Shown here in pieces: positions 8,662-16,704 of a stretch of DNA of 64,000 nt. The notes below the pieces were generated by a model. It ran no database searches, had not been told where the DNA came from, and saw nothing but the letters and a program-made list of their open reading frames with translations. This DNA comes from Streptomyces sp. TRM68416. GTDB lineage: Bacteria > Actinomycetota > Actinomycetes > Streptomycetales > Streptomycetaceae. Location of the stretch: contig NZ_JACVWU010000003.1 of the NCBI RefSeq assembly GCF_014596915.1, positions 248,001 through 312,000 of the forward strand, read 5' to 3'. The position numbers were made by a program, and so were the translations under genes. Positions within the stretch are counted from its first letter, which is position 1. Each line of letters begins with the position of its first letter.

Positions 8662-8701
8662 GGGAGGGGCCGGCGGGGCATACACCCCGCCGGCCCCTCC
8701 C
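8662..8701. terminator. Bidirectional terminator
   Basis: A stem of about 17 bp (gggaggggccggcgggg pairing with its complement) closes on a short cataca loop between the convergent SDR and glycosyltransferase genes. Confidence 0.88.
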
Positions 8702-8709
8702 GCGTGTCG

Positions 8710-9861
8710 TCAGGAACGCGTGAACTCCTCCAGCTTGCCGACCAGTTCGGCCGGTGACGGCTGGGTTCGGATTTCCTCGGCCACCTGCCGGGCGGCTGCC
8801 CGCAGTGTGTCGTCCGTCAGGACCCGTTCCAGCGCGCCGGTGGTGACCTCGTGGGGGTCCACCGACATTCCCAGGCCCGCCCGGTCGACGACGTCGGCGT
8901 TGACGAAGTTGTCGGCGCCGTGCGGCAGCAGCAGTTGGGGCAGGCCGAAGGTGAGCGCGGTCAGGGTGGAGCCGGAGCCGCCGTGGTGCACGGTGGCGTC
9001 GCACCGCTCCAGCAGCGCGTTCAGCGGCAGCCAGCGCACCACCCTCACGTTCGGCGGGACTTGGGGCAGATCCTGCTCGGTCAGTCCCGTGACGACGAAG
9101 TCGGCGTCGGTCTCGGCTGCGGCGCCCAGCAGCTTCTCCAGGCCGCCCACGCCCAGCATCCGCGGCACGATCGTGCCCAGGGAGACGGCGACCCTGGCCC
9201 GTGTGCGGGCAGTGGTGAGCCACTCGGGCAGTTCGCCCCCGGCGTTGTAGGGGACGTACCGCATGTTCCAGCCCTGCCCCTCGCCCCGCATCAGGCTCGG
9301 CGGGGCCACGTGCAGGACGGCGTGGGCGGGCAGTTCCACGGGTACGCCGTGGCGTTCGAAGGACGGCGCCAGGTACGGCAGGAAGCCCCGCGCGAAGCCG
9401 CCCTCGCGCAGCATCCCGAAGCCGTGTTCCACCGCGGGCACCCCGAGCCGCCGCGCGGCGAGCAGCCCCGCGCCCTGGAGCCGGCCGTGGACGACCAGGT
9501 CGGGCCGCCACTCCTCGGCGACCCGCAGCGTGCCGTCCGCCATGAGGTCGCTCACGGTCCCGAACCGCTCCAGCATGGCCGGGGTGGTGGCGCCGCCCGC
9601 CCGGACGATCGCCTGGCCGCGCACCTTCATCTGCTCCGCCAACTGCTCCGGCGTGAGTTTCGGGCCGCCGCCGAAGACCGCGTCGAAGTCGGTGCCGGGG
9701 GAGACGTCGACGACGGGCAGCCCCGCCTTCACGGCCGCGTCCACCGCCGTCTCGGAGGAGGCGACGAGCACCTCGTGGCCCGCGGAACGCAGCGCCCAGG
9801 CCAGCGGGATGACCGGGAAGAGATGCCCCAGGGCGGGTGGGGAGGCGAACAGCACACGCAT
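8710..9861 (-). CDS. GT1-family (GT-B) glycosyltransferase for the deoxysugar
   Basis: This enzyme transfers an NDP-activated deoxysugar to the polyketide aglycone. The 383-residue protein has the GT-B N-terminal start ASPPALGHLFP with the expected catalytic histidine (His13), and the C-terminal donor-binding VHHGGSGST at 291-299 followed by GLPQLLLPHGADNF. It is similar in outline to the antibiotic glycosyltransferases of aromatic polyketide clusters. It is the only glycosyltransferase of the cluster in this window, so either one sugar is attached or further transferases lie to the left. Whether the bond is O- or C-glycosidic cannot be told. Confidence 0.93.
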   Translation of the reverse strand: MRVLFASPPALGHLFPVIPLAWALRSAGHEVLVASSETAVDAAVKAGLPVVDVSPGTDFDAVFGGGPKLTPEQLAEQMKVRGQAIVRAGGATTPAMLERFGTVSDLMADGTLRVAEEWRPDLVVHGRLQGAGLLAARRLGVPAVEHGFGMLREGGFARGFLPYLAPSFERHGVPVELPAHAVLHVAPPSLMRGEGQGWNMRYVPYNAGGELPEWLTTARTRARVAVSLGTIVPRMLGVGGLEKLLGAAAETDADFVVTGLTEQDLPQVPPNVRVVRWLPLNALLERCDATVHHGGSGSTLTALTFGLPQLLLPHGADNFVNADVVDRAGLGMSVDPHEVTTGALERVLTDDTLRAAARQVAEEIRTQPSPAELVGKLEEFTRS

Positions 9862-9910
9862 GGTCGGAACTCCGTTCGTCGATGCGTTACGAGGTCACGC
9901 GGTCACGGGC

Positions 9911-10378
9911 TCAGGAGGTCCGGGTGGCGACGACGTCGACCGTGAAGCTGCTCACCACGTTGCCCTGGAGGTCGATGACCTGGGACACCCCGTGCGAGGT
10001 CCAGTGGTTGGCGTCGCTCATGACGGCGTCCTGGTGCCCCTCGACCGAGCCGTCGACGTTGCCGCTCGCGTCCCTGTGCGGGTGCCAGATGTCGTACGAG
10101 AACGTGGTCCGGCCCGTGCGGTACCAGGTGTCGGTGTCGTTGCCCATCGTCCCGTCGGCGCGGAAGGTGAAGCTCGTCGTGCCGGCGCTGGGGATCGAGG
10201 TGGTCACCTGGGCGGTCCAGGTGCCCACCGGCGAGCAGTACTTGGCCGCCCGCGCGGTGTCGGCCTCCGCGGCACCGCCGACCGCCACCAGCGACGGGAC
10301 GGCCAGCACGGTGACGGCCAGCGCGCGCAGGGCGCGGCGGCGGGTGCGGTGAGCGACGGTGGACGTGGCGGGGGACAT
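9911..10378 (-). CDS. Exported small protein of unknown function within the PKS cluster
   Basis: This 155-residue protein begins with a twin-arginine-like signal (HRTRRRALRALAVTVLAVPS), with a predicted cut near AEADTARA. The mature part starts YCSPVGTWTAQVTTSI, and the GTW together with alternating beta-prone segments suggests a small lipocalin-like barrel, but I do not recognise the family. Later segments (GSVEGHQDAVM, DANHWTSHGVS, GNVVSSF) look like beta-hairpins. A gaggag ribosome site precedes the ATG. Placement between glycosyltransferase and MFS exporter suggests a role outside the membrane in binding, cyclising or protecting the product. This is inference from position only. Confidence 0.75.
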   Translation of the reverse strand: MSPATSTVAHRTRRRALRALAVTVLAVPSLVAVGGAAEADTARAAKYCSPVGTWTAQVTTSIPSAGTTSFTFRADGTMGNDTDTWYRTGRTTFSYDIWHPHRDASGNVDGSVEGHQDAVMSDANHWTSHGVSQVIDLQGNVVSSFTVDVVATRTS

Positions 10379-10390
10379 GGCGGCTCCTCT

Positions 10391-10453
10391 TTCGGAGTGA
10401 GGTTTTGGAGTGCGGTTTCGGAGTGCGGTTTCTGAGGAGGCTTCGGAGTGAGG
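10391..10453. repeat. 13-bp tandem repeats in the leader of the exported-protein gene
   Basis: Five copies of a unit of about 13 bp (core tcggagtg(a/c)gg) run from 10391 to 10453, with spacing 13, 13, 13 and 12. They lie between the MFS stop and the ribosome site of the exported protein. On the transcribed strand they read as cactccga units. Confidence 0.85.
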
Positions 10454-10478
10454 CGGACGGGCCTTGTGCGGCGCAGCC

Positions 10479-11972
10479 TTACGGCCGCCGCTCGAAATCC
10501 GCTGACGCGGGGCTTGAACCGTCGTCCGTCTCCGGGGCTCCGGAGTCCTCGCTCTCGCGGGGGCGGCCGGGCAGGAACAGGGCCGGGACGAGGGCGACGG
10601 CGCTGAGCCCGGCGGTCCACCAGAACGTGGCGGCGAACGCGTCGGCGAGCACCGCGGGCGAGGCCTCCTCGGCGCCGCCGTCCCGGCCGAGCTGCGCCTG
10701 GAGCAGGACGGCGAGGGCGGCCGTGCCCAGGGAGCCGCCGATGCGCTGGACGATGACGAGCCCGGAGGCGGCCCGCGGCACGGCGTCCTTGGCGAGCGAG
10801 CGGTAGGCGGTGGCCGTCAACGGCGTGGCCACGGCCCCCAGACCGAGGCCGCGCAGCACCAGCGACCCGGTCAGCAGCGCGTCGTCGGTGCCGGTGCCGG
10901 ACCCGGTGAAGGCGAGGGTGCCGACGACGGTCAGCGCGATGCCCGCCAGCACGATGTAGCGCGGGCCGAGACGGTCCACCAGCGCGCCCGCGAGGGCGAG
11001 CGCGATCACCGTGCCGGCCCCCTGCGGCGCCAGCATGAGCCCGGCCCGCAGCGCGTCGTGCCCCAGCACCTGCTGGTAGTAGAGGGGCAGCAGGAACATG
11101 GCGCCGAACAGGGTGGCGCCGAGCAGGAACAGCAGCCCCGACGCGAGGGCGAACTCCCGGTTGCGGAACAGCCGCAGATCGACGACCGAGGGCACCTGCC
11201 GCGGGCGCAGCGCACGGCCGACGAACACCGCCAGCAGCAGCGCCCCGCCGCCCACGAAGGCGAGCACCCTCGGGGAGCCGAAGCCGTCCGGGGACTCCTC
11301 GACCACGGACAGCCCGTACAGCAGGACGGTCAGCCCGGGGGAGAGCAGCAGCAGACCGAGCACGTCGAGCCGCCCCGACGTGCCGGGGGCGGGGGTGTCC
11401 TTCTCCAGCGCGAGCCAGGCGAACAGCAGGGCGACCGCGCCGAGGGGCAGATTGATGTAGTAGATCCACCGCCAGCCCAGGTCGTGGACGAGCAGGCCGC
11501 CCACGCTGGGCCCGACGATCGGCGCGAGCTGCGTGGGCACGCTCACCATCGTCATCACCCGGCCGATCCGCCGCGGCCCGGCGGCCCGCACCAGCAGGAT
11601 CTGGGCGAGCGGCGGGATGAGCCCGCCGCCCAGGCCCTGCAACAGCCGGAAGGCGATCAGGCTCTCCACCGACCAGGCGGCCCCGCACAGCACCGAGGCC
11701 CCGGTGAACAGCGAGAGCGCGAACAGCCACATGCGCCGGGCGCCGAAGCGCTCAGCGGCCCAGCCCGTCACCGGTACGACCATGGCGAGCGCCAGCAGAT
11801 ACCCGGCCGCGACCCACTGCAGCGAGGAGAGGGAGACAGAGAACTCCTGGCCGACACTGTCCAGCGACACCGAGACGATGGTGGCGTCCATCGCCGAAAG
11901 AAATGCGCCACAGACGATGATCGCGCCGAGTTTGACCAGTCGCGCATCCAGTTTCTCGGCTTTTTCGGCCAT
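10479..11972 (-). CDS. MFS drug exporter, EmrB/QacA (DHA2) type
   Basis: This proton-driven exporter probably expels the cluster product and gives self-resistance. The 497-residue protein starts with a transmembrane helix holding the DHA2-type signature around AFLSAMDATIVSVSLDSV. It shows WVAAGYLLALAMVVPVTG, the loop GxxADRxGxR equivalent AERFGARRMW, and motif C-like APIVGPSVGGLL. Hydrophobicity suggests about 14 segments. gggagaaag precedes the ATG at 11972. It diverges from the MDR reductase across a 140-bp region with four 11-bp-phased heptamers, so it is probably co-regulated with the PKS genes. Confidence 0.93.
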   Translation of the reverse strand: MAEKAEKLDARLVKLGAIIVCGAFLSAMDATIVSVSLDSVGQEFSVSLSSLQWVAAGYLLALAMVVPVTGWAAERFGARRMWLFALSLFTGASVLCGAAWSVESLIAFRLLQGLGGGLIPPLAQILLVRAAGPRRIGRVMTMVSVPTQLAPIVGPSVGGLLVHDLGWRWIYYINLPLGAVALLFAWLALEKDTPAPGTSGRLDVLGLLLLSPGLTVLLYGLSVVEESPDGFGSPRVLAFVGGGALLLAVFVGRALRPRQVPSVVDLRLFRNREFALASGLLFLLGATLFGAMFLLPLYYQQVLGHDALRAGLMLAPQGAGTVIALALAGALVDRLGPRYIVLAGIALTVVGTLAFTGSGTGTDDALLTGSLVLRGLGLGAVATPLTATAYRSLAKDAVPRAASGLVIVQRIGGSLGTAALAVLLQAQLGRDGGAEEASPAVLADAFAATFWWTAGLSAVALVPALFLPGRPRESEDSGAPETDDGSSPASADFERRP

Positions 11973-12053
11973 GTCTTTCTCCCGTTTCGAAGGCGCACCC
12001 CGAGCGCCTCAACTGACCGGCATCGTAGGCTGTTTGAGCAGTAAGGGATTCGT

Positions 12054-12093
12054 TCGGAATCTTCTCAAGGACCTCTGGAAAATCACTCGAACG
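12054..12093. promoter_or_regulatory. Candidate SARP operator, four heptamers at 11-bp pitch
   Basis: On the plus strand TCGGAAT, TCAAGGA, TGGAAAA and TCGAACG begin at 12054, 12065, 12076 and 12087, exactly 11 bp apart. This is the helical-phase direct repeat expected for SARP activators. It lies in the divergent region between the exporter and the MDR reductase. The MDR ATG is only 20 bp from the last repeat. tacgat on the minus strand (12022-12027) could be the exporter -10, but its distance from the repeats is not the usual 8 bp. Confidence 0.55.
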
Positions 12094-12112
12094 ATTAGGG
12101 GAGGAATACCGC

Positions 12113-13027
12113 ATGCCTACGGCAATCGCGTTTTCCGAATACGGCGGTCCCGACGTTCTCCGACCGCTGGAGACGGCCGAAGCGGTCGCGGGACCCGGCG
12201 AGGTCCGCGTCCGGGTACGCGCCGCCGGGGTCAACCCGGTCGATGTGAAGCTGCGGCGCGGAGACTTCGCGGGCACGGTCGCGGTGACCTTCCCGCAACG
12301 GCTGGGCAACGAGTTCGCCGGGGTGATCGACCAGGTCGGTGCGGGCGTCACCGGCCGGGCCGTGGGCGAGGAGGTGCTCGGGTTCACGGCGATGGCGGCC
12401 TACGCCGAGGTCCTCACCGTCCCGGCCGACTCGGTCACCGCCAAGCCGGCCGGGCTGTCCTGGGAGGTGGCCGGCGCGCTCTCCGCCGTAGGCCAGACCG
12501 CGAGCAACGCGCTGCGGGAGCTGAAGGTCGGGGACGGCGACACCCTGCTGGTGCACGCCGCGGCCGGGGGCGTCGGCACCGTCGCGGTGCAGCTCGCCCG
12601 GCGCCTCGGCGCACGGGTCATCGGCACGGCGAGCGAGCGCAACCACGAGTATCTGCGCTCGCTGGGAGCCGAACCGGTCGTGTACGGCGAGGGGTTGGCC
12701 GAGCGGGTGCGGGCGCTGGCCCCGGAGGGCGTGGACGTCGTCCTCGACGCGGTCGGCAGCGCCGCCGTGGACGCCTCCCTGGAACTCGTCGCCGACCGCA
12801 CCCGGATCGGCACCACCGTGGACCAGAAGGCGGCCGACGAGCACGGCATCGTACGGCTGCGGGGCGCCCGTTCGGCGGAGCTGCTGGCCGAGCTGGCCGG
12901 GCTCGCCGCCGCCGGCGACCTGGTGCTCCCCCTCACCGCCGTACACCCCCTCACGGCGGCCGCCGAGGCCCACCGCGAGGTCGAGACCGGCCATGTGCGC
13001 GGCAAGGTGGTGCTCACCGTCGGCTGA
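12113..13027 (+). CDS. Zinc-independent MDR reductase (quinone/enoyl reductase type)
   Basis: This 304-residue medium-chain reductase has the N-terminal GroES-like segment (FSEYGGPDVL, GEVRVRVRAAGVNPVD) and the NADPH Rossmann motif AAAGGVGTVAVQLARRLGA. It lacks the cysteine cluster of zinc alcohol dehydrogenases, so it fits the quinone oxidoreductase subgroup. Relatives in benzoisochromanequinone clusters, such as ActVI-ORF2 of actinorhodin, act as enoyl reductases on the pyran ring. Such a role here is plausible but unproven. ggggagg precedes the ATG. The gene stands alone on this strand, with the aromatase/sugar operon converging 14 bp downstream. Confidence 0.9.
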   Translation: MPTAIAFSEYGGPDVLRPLETAEAVAGPGEVRVRVRAAGVNPVDVKLRRGDFAGTVAVTFPQRLGNEFAGVIDQVGAGVTGRAVGEEVLGFTAMAAYAEVLTVPADSVTAKPAGLSWEVAGALSAVGQTASNALRELKVGDGDTLLVHAAAGGVGTVAVQLARRLGARVIGTASERNHEYLRSLGAEPVVYGEGLAERVRALAPEGVDVVLDAVGSAAVDASLELVADRTRIGTTVDQKAADEHGIVRLRGARSAELLAELAGLAAAGDLVLPLTAVHPLTAAAEAHREVETGHVRGKVVLTVG

Positions 13028-13041
13028 CCGTACCGGAGTCC

Positions 13042-13992
13042 TCACCCGCCGTGCCGTCGCCGCTCCGCGAACTCCTTGGCGCGGGCCAGCACTTCACGGC
13101 TGCTGGTGCTCAGCGCCCGGCGGGTGAAGGCGACGGCCTCCGCCACGTCGGTGACGCCCGACTCCGAGAGGACCACCGTGTGCCGGGAGGACACCACCAC
13201 CCCGTCCCCGTCCTGCGTCACGGTGTAGTCGCCGGTGTGCACGGCGGCCAGTGGCGGCAGGAGCAGATGCCGGTACACGATCCGGTCCGGCGGGAACAGC
13301 ACGCGCACCACCTTGGAGGGGTGGTCCACGCCCCGTTCGGTGTGCGTGACCCAGTCCAGCAACTGCACGTTGTCGCCGCCGTCGCGGGCGTCCACCGACA
13401 CGATGTGCGGGATGCGCCCGGGCCAGGCCGCCGCGTCGGCGAGGAACTCGTAGACGTCCGCGGCCGATCCGCCGACCCTCGCCGTGTCCTCGATCCGCAC
13501 CACCAGCCGCTCGTCGGCGGCCTCCCGCTCGGCGGCCTCCTTGAGCGCGGCGAGTTCGGCGGTGCTGTTGCGGTCCAGGGTGTCGGCGATGAACTCCAGG
13601 GTAGCGGGCTCGTCCGTGGCCGGCCGGCAGTCGTGCAGCAGCCGCACCCGGCAGGTGCGTTCCGACAGCGGTTCCACGATCCAGGAGCCGCCCATGTCGG
13701 CCACCGGCGCCTGCGTCGTCTCCTGCCGGTAGTCGACGCGCAGTTCCCCGGGGCGCAGGGTCCGCAGGGCCACCCAGGGGAACACCCGGTCGCCCGAGAC
13801 CAGCCAGACGCCGACGCGTTCGCTCGTGGCGTCGCCCGAGAACCGTTCCATGTGCGCGATGTTGGGGAAGAGGCGCGGCCAGTGGGTGACGTCGGCGAGC
13901 AGCCGGTACACCAGCTCGGCCGGTGCGGCGACCTCGGCCCGGTGCTCCACCTCGTGCACCTCGCCGGGCGCCGGCTTCGACGGCGCGCTCAT
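13042..13992 (-). CDS. Aromatase/cyclase, two-domain, copy 2
   Basis: This 316-residue didomain polyketide cyclase is paralogous to 643-1587. It shares the opening pattern VEHxxEVxAPAxxVYRLLADVxxWPRLFP, the strand GGSWIVEPLSE and a second domain beginning near VRIEDTARVGGSAADVYEFL. Divergence is clear throughout, so this is not a recent copy. It may close a different ring or act as a non-catalytic partner. The start at 13992 follows gggaaggg and overlaps the epimerase stop (ATGA), so it is translated with the deoxysugar genes rltd RmlA and epimerase, in the order RmlA, epimerase, cyclase. Confidence 0.91.
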   Translation of the reverse strand: MSAPSKPAPGEVHEVEHRAEVAAPAELVYRLLADVTHWPRLFPNIAHMERFSGDATSERVGVWLVSGDRVFPWVALRTLRPGELRVDYRQETTQAPVADMGGSWIVEPLSERTCRVRLLHDCRPATDEPATLEFIADTLDRNSTAELAALKEAAEREAADERLVVRIEDTARVGGSAADVYEFLADAAAWPGRIPHIVSVDARDGGDNVQLLDWVTHTERGVDHPSKVVRVLFPPDRIVYRHLLLPPLAAVHTGDYTVTQDGDGVVVSSRHTVVLSESGVTDVAEAVAFTRRALSTSSREVLARAKEFAERRRHGG

Positions 13993-14618
13993 GCGGGTGC
14001 TCCCTTCCCGGCGGCGGCCCTGGCGTCCAGGCCCGCGGTGAAGCGCCGGCAGGCGTCGTAGTCCGGCAACAGCCCTTCCTCACCGAGCTGTTTGAGGGTG
14101 GGCGCACCCGCGTCGCGCTCGGACAGCCGCGGCTCGCCGAGGTCCGGCCACTCGATGTCCAGGTCGGCGTCCATGGGGTGCACGGCCCGCTCCCGCTCGG
14201 GGGCGTAGACCGCGGAGCAGAGGTAGGCGACGGTGGCCGAGTCGGTCAGCGCGCAGTAGCCGTGCCCCAGCCCCTCCGAGATGTACACCGCCTTGCGGGT
14301 CTCGCCGTCCAGCCGCACCGCCTCCCAGGCCCCGAACGTCGGCGAGCCCTCCCGCATGTCCACGATCACGTCGAGGACCGCGCCGGCCGGGCAGGTCACG
14401 AACTTGGCCTGGCCGGGCGGCACATCGGCGAAGTGGATGCCGCGCACCACCCCGCGCGCGGAGACCGCGAGGTTCGCCTGCGCCAGGTCCAGCGGATGCC
14501 CCACCGACTCGGCGAGCCGGTCGAAGCGGTACCACTCCATGAACCGGCCCCGGGAATCGAGGTGCTGACGGGGAGTCACCTCCCACAGGCCCTCGATCGA
14601 CAGCGGTCTGATCTGCAC
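13989..14618 (-). CDS. dTDP-4-keto-6-deoxyhexose 3,5- (or 5-) epimerase, RmlC family
   Basis: This enzyme inverts C-5, and perhaps C-3, of the NDP-4-keto-6-deoxyhexose, leading to L-series sugars. The 209-residue cupin-fold protein has the catalytic base in VVRGIHF (His62), a GLGHGY segment and a tyrosine in AYLCSAVY (Tyr132). Length is slightly above that of RmlC (about 185-200). Whether it acts at C-3, C-5 or both cannot be decided from sequence. It lies between RmlA and the second aromatase/cyclase in one operon. With the 2,3-dehydratase at the left edge it argues for an L-2,6-dideoxyhexose. Confidence 0.93.
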   Translation of the reverse strand: MQIRPLSIEGLWEVTPRQHLDSRGRFMEWYRFDRLAESVGHPLDLAQANLAVSARGVVRGIHFADVPPGQAKFVTCPAGAVLDVIVDMREGSPTFGAWEAVRLDGETRKAVYISEGLGHGYCALTDSATVAYLCSAVYAPERERAVHPMDADLDIEWPDLGEPRLSERDAGAPTLKQLGEEGLLPDYDACRRFTAGLDARAAAGKGAPA

Positions 14619-14626
14619 GGTGCCTC

Positions 14627-15565
14627 CTACTGGTCGGCTGTGACAGGCGGAGCGGCGGCGGCCCCGGCGGTGTCGAACCGGGCGGCGGGCCCGAGGAGTT
14701 CGAGCAGATACGTGCCGTAGCCGCTCGGCACCAGGGGCTCGGCGAGCCGGGCGAGCGTCTCGTCGTCGATGAGCCCGGCACGCCAGGCGGCCTCCTCCAC
14801 ACAGCCGATCATCAGCCGCTGCCGCGCCTCCAGGACCCGGACGAACTCGCCCGCCTCCACCAGGGAGGCGAAGGTGCCCGTGTCCAGCCAGGCCGTACCC
14901 CGCTCCAGCACGGTGACCCGCAGCCGACCGCGCCTGATGTACTCCGCGTTGACGTCGGAGATCTCCAACTCGCCCCGGGCGGACGGGCGCAGCTTGCGGG
15001 CGATGTCCACGACGTCGTTGTCGTAGAAGTACAGACCCGGCACCGCGTACGGGGACCTGGGCCGGGCCGGCTTCTCCTCGATGGAGGTCACCCGGCCGTC
15101 GGCGTCGAACTCGATCACGCCGTACGCGGTGGGGTCCTTCACCTGGTGGGCGAAGATCCAGCCCCCCGTGAGGTCCCGCCGGGACCGCAACTGCGTACCG
15201 AGCCCGACGCCGTGGAAGATGTTGTCGCCCAGGATCAGGGCCACCGGCTCGTCACCGATGAAGTCGGCCCCGATCAGAAAGGCCTGCGCGATTCCCTCGG
15301 GACGCTCCTGAGCGGCGTATTCCAGTCGGAGCCCCCATTGGGATCCGTCGCCCAGAAGACGCTGGAACTGCTCCTGCTCATGGGGTGTCGTGATGATCAG
15401 GATTTCCCGGACGCCCGCATTGATGAGGGTGGTCAGGGGATAATAGATCATCGGCTTGTTGAACACGGGCATGAGCTGCTTGGAAACCGCCTGGGTGATG
15501 GGCCGTAAACGTGACCCGGTGCCACCGGCGAGAAGTATGCCGCGCATGCTGTGCAGCATAGGCAC
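14627..15565 (-). CDS. rmlA: Glucose-1-phosphate thymidylyltransferase (RmlA-type)
   Basis: It makes dTDP-glucose from glucose-1-phosphate and dTTP, the entry step to deoxysugars. It shows the nucleotide-binding loop [52 protein letters not shown] and WLDTGT, all standard for RmlA. The 312-residue length includes about 20 extra C-terminal residues. The GTG at 15565 is chosen because ggaggaag lies 6 bp upstream. The conserved core begins at an internal ATG (15547), which has no good ribosome site. It diverges from rmlB. In clusters this gene usually duplicates the cell-wall copy for antibiotic use. Confidence 0.95.
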   Translation of the reverse strand: MPMLHSMRGILLAGGTGSRLRPITQAVSKQLMPVFNKPMIYYPLTTLINAGVREILIITTPHEQEQFQRLLGDGSQWGLRLEYAAQERPEGIAQAFLIGADFIGDEPVALILGDNIFHGVGLGTQLRSRRDLTGGWIFAHQVKDPTAYGVIEFDADGRVTSIEEKPARPRSPYAVPGLYFYDNDVVDIARKLRPSARGELEISDVNAEYIRRGRLRVTVLERGTAWLDTGTFASLVEAGEFVRVLEARQRLMIGCVEEAAWRAGLIDDETLARLAEPLVPSGYGTYLLELLGPAARFDTAGAAAAPPVTADQ

Positions 15566-15589
15566 ACGGAACTTCCTCCGTACACACGG

Positions 15590-15640
15590 TCACAGTCGAA
15601 TTCCAGCACCCTGCGAGCGGTGCGCCAGCGCATATTGAGG
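15590..15640. promoter_or_regulatory. Candidate SARP operator in the rmlA-rmlB divergent region
   Basis: On the plus strand TCACAGT, TTCCAGC, TGCGAGC, CGCCAGC and ATTGAGG begin at 15590, 15601, 15612, 15623 and 15634, each 11 bp apart. The three central copies share a C(C/G)AGC core. The array fills most of the 97-bp gap and could serve either gene. catatt (15631-15636) is a possible -10 toward rmlB. Confidence 0.5.
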
Positions 15641-15662
15641 CGGTGCCAGCAGTCTCGCGGAC

Positions 15663-16652
15663 ATGAGGATACTCGTCACCGGCGGCGCCGGGTTCATCGG
15701 CTCCCATTTCGTGCGGAATTTGCTCTCGGGACGATTTCCGAAGATCCCGGAGCCGAAAGTCACCGTACTGGACGCACTCACCTACTCGGGCACGCTCACC
15801 AATCTCCGGGCCGTCGAGGAGCACCCCGGACTCACCTTCGTCCGGGGAGACATCCGGGACGTGGACCTGGTGAACTCCGTCCTGCCCGGCCACGACGCGG
15901 TCGTCCACTTCGCCGCCGAGTCCCACGTGGACCGCTCGATCCACGGCGCGCTGCCCTTCGTCACCACGAACGTGACCGGCACGGCGGTGCTGCTCGACGC
16001 GGCACGCGCGCACGGACTCGGCCGCTTCGTGCACGTCTCCACCGACGAGGTCTACGGCTCCATCCCGACCGGCTCCTGGCGCGAGGACCAGCCGCTCGCC
16101 CCCCGGTCGCCGTACGCCGCCAGCAAGGCCGGCTCGGACCTGCTGGCCCTCTCCTACCACCGCACCCACGGACTCGACGTCGTGGTGACCCGCTGCTCCA
16201 ACAACTACGGCCCGCACCAGTTCCCGGAGAAAGTCATCCCTCTCTTCGTCACCCGCCTGCTGGCCGGCCAGGACGTCCCGCTCTACGGCGACGGCGGCAA
16301 CGTACGCGACTGGCTGCACGTCGACGACCACTGCGCCGGCATCGAGCTGGCCCTGCGCGGCGGCCGCGCCGGGGAGGTCTACCACATCGGCGGCGGCACC
16401 GAGCTGACCAACCGTGAGCTGACCGGCCTGCTGCTGCGGGCCTGCGGCGCGGACTGGGACCGGGTGCGCACGGTCGAGGACCGCAAGGGGCACGACCGCC
16501 GGTACTCGCTCGCCATCGGCAAGATCCAGCAGGAGCTGGGTTACCGGCCCGCGATCCCCTTCGAGGAGGGGCTCGCCGCCACCGTCGCCTGGTACCGGGA
16601 CAACGCGCCCTGGTGGGAGCCCCTGCTCGAGCGCGCGGCGCTCGGCGTGTGA
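15663..16652 (+). CDS. rmlB: dTDP-glucose 4,6-dehydratase
   Basis: It converts dTDP-glucose to dTDP-4-keto-6-deoxyglucose, the branch intermediate for the deoxysugar. This extended SDR of 329 residues has the NAD loop TGGAGFIG at 6-13, STDEVYG with the catalytic Thr127/Asp128/Glu129, and the SPYAASK site (Tyr151, Lys155). RCSNNYGPHQFPEK and RDWLHVDDH are family hallmarks. It diverges from rmlA and ends at a 22-bp perfect hairpin. Confidence 0.96.
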   Translation: MRILVTGGAGFIGSHFVRNLLSGRFPKIPEPKVTVLDALTYSGTLTNLRAVEEHPGLTFVRGDIRDVDLVNSVLPGHDAVVHFAAESHVDRSIHGALPFVTTNVTGTAVLLDAARAHGLGRFVHVSTDEVYGSIPTGSWREDQPLAPRSPYAASKAGSDLLALSYHRTHGLDVVVTRCSNNYGPHQFPEKVIPLFVTRLLAGQDVPLYGDGGNVRDWLHVDDHCAGIELALRGGRAGEVYHIGGGTELTNRELTGLLLRACGADWDRVRTVEDRKGHDRRYSLAIGKIQQELGYRPAIPFEEGLAATVAWYRDNAPWWEPLLERAALGV

Positions 16653-16703
16653 CAGCGCTGTGCCGCCCCGGGACGGCGTCTGTCCCGGGGCGGCACAGCG
16701 CTG
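16653..16703. terminator. Very strong bidirectional terminator
   Basis: A perfect 22-bp inverted repeat with a 7-nt loop (16653-16674 pairing with 16682-16703) starts directly after the rmlB stop and ends 2 bp before the stop of the convergent luciferase-family gene. Confidence 0.93.
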
Positions 16704-16704
16704 A

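Noticed and set aside
10391..10453. SARP operator in the 13-bp repeats
   Set aside because: The pitch is 13 bp, so copies would face different sides of the helix; better explained as slippage repeats.
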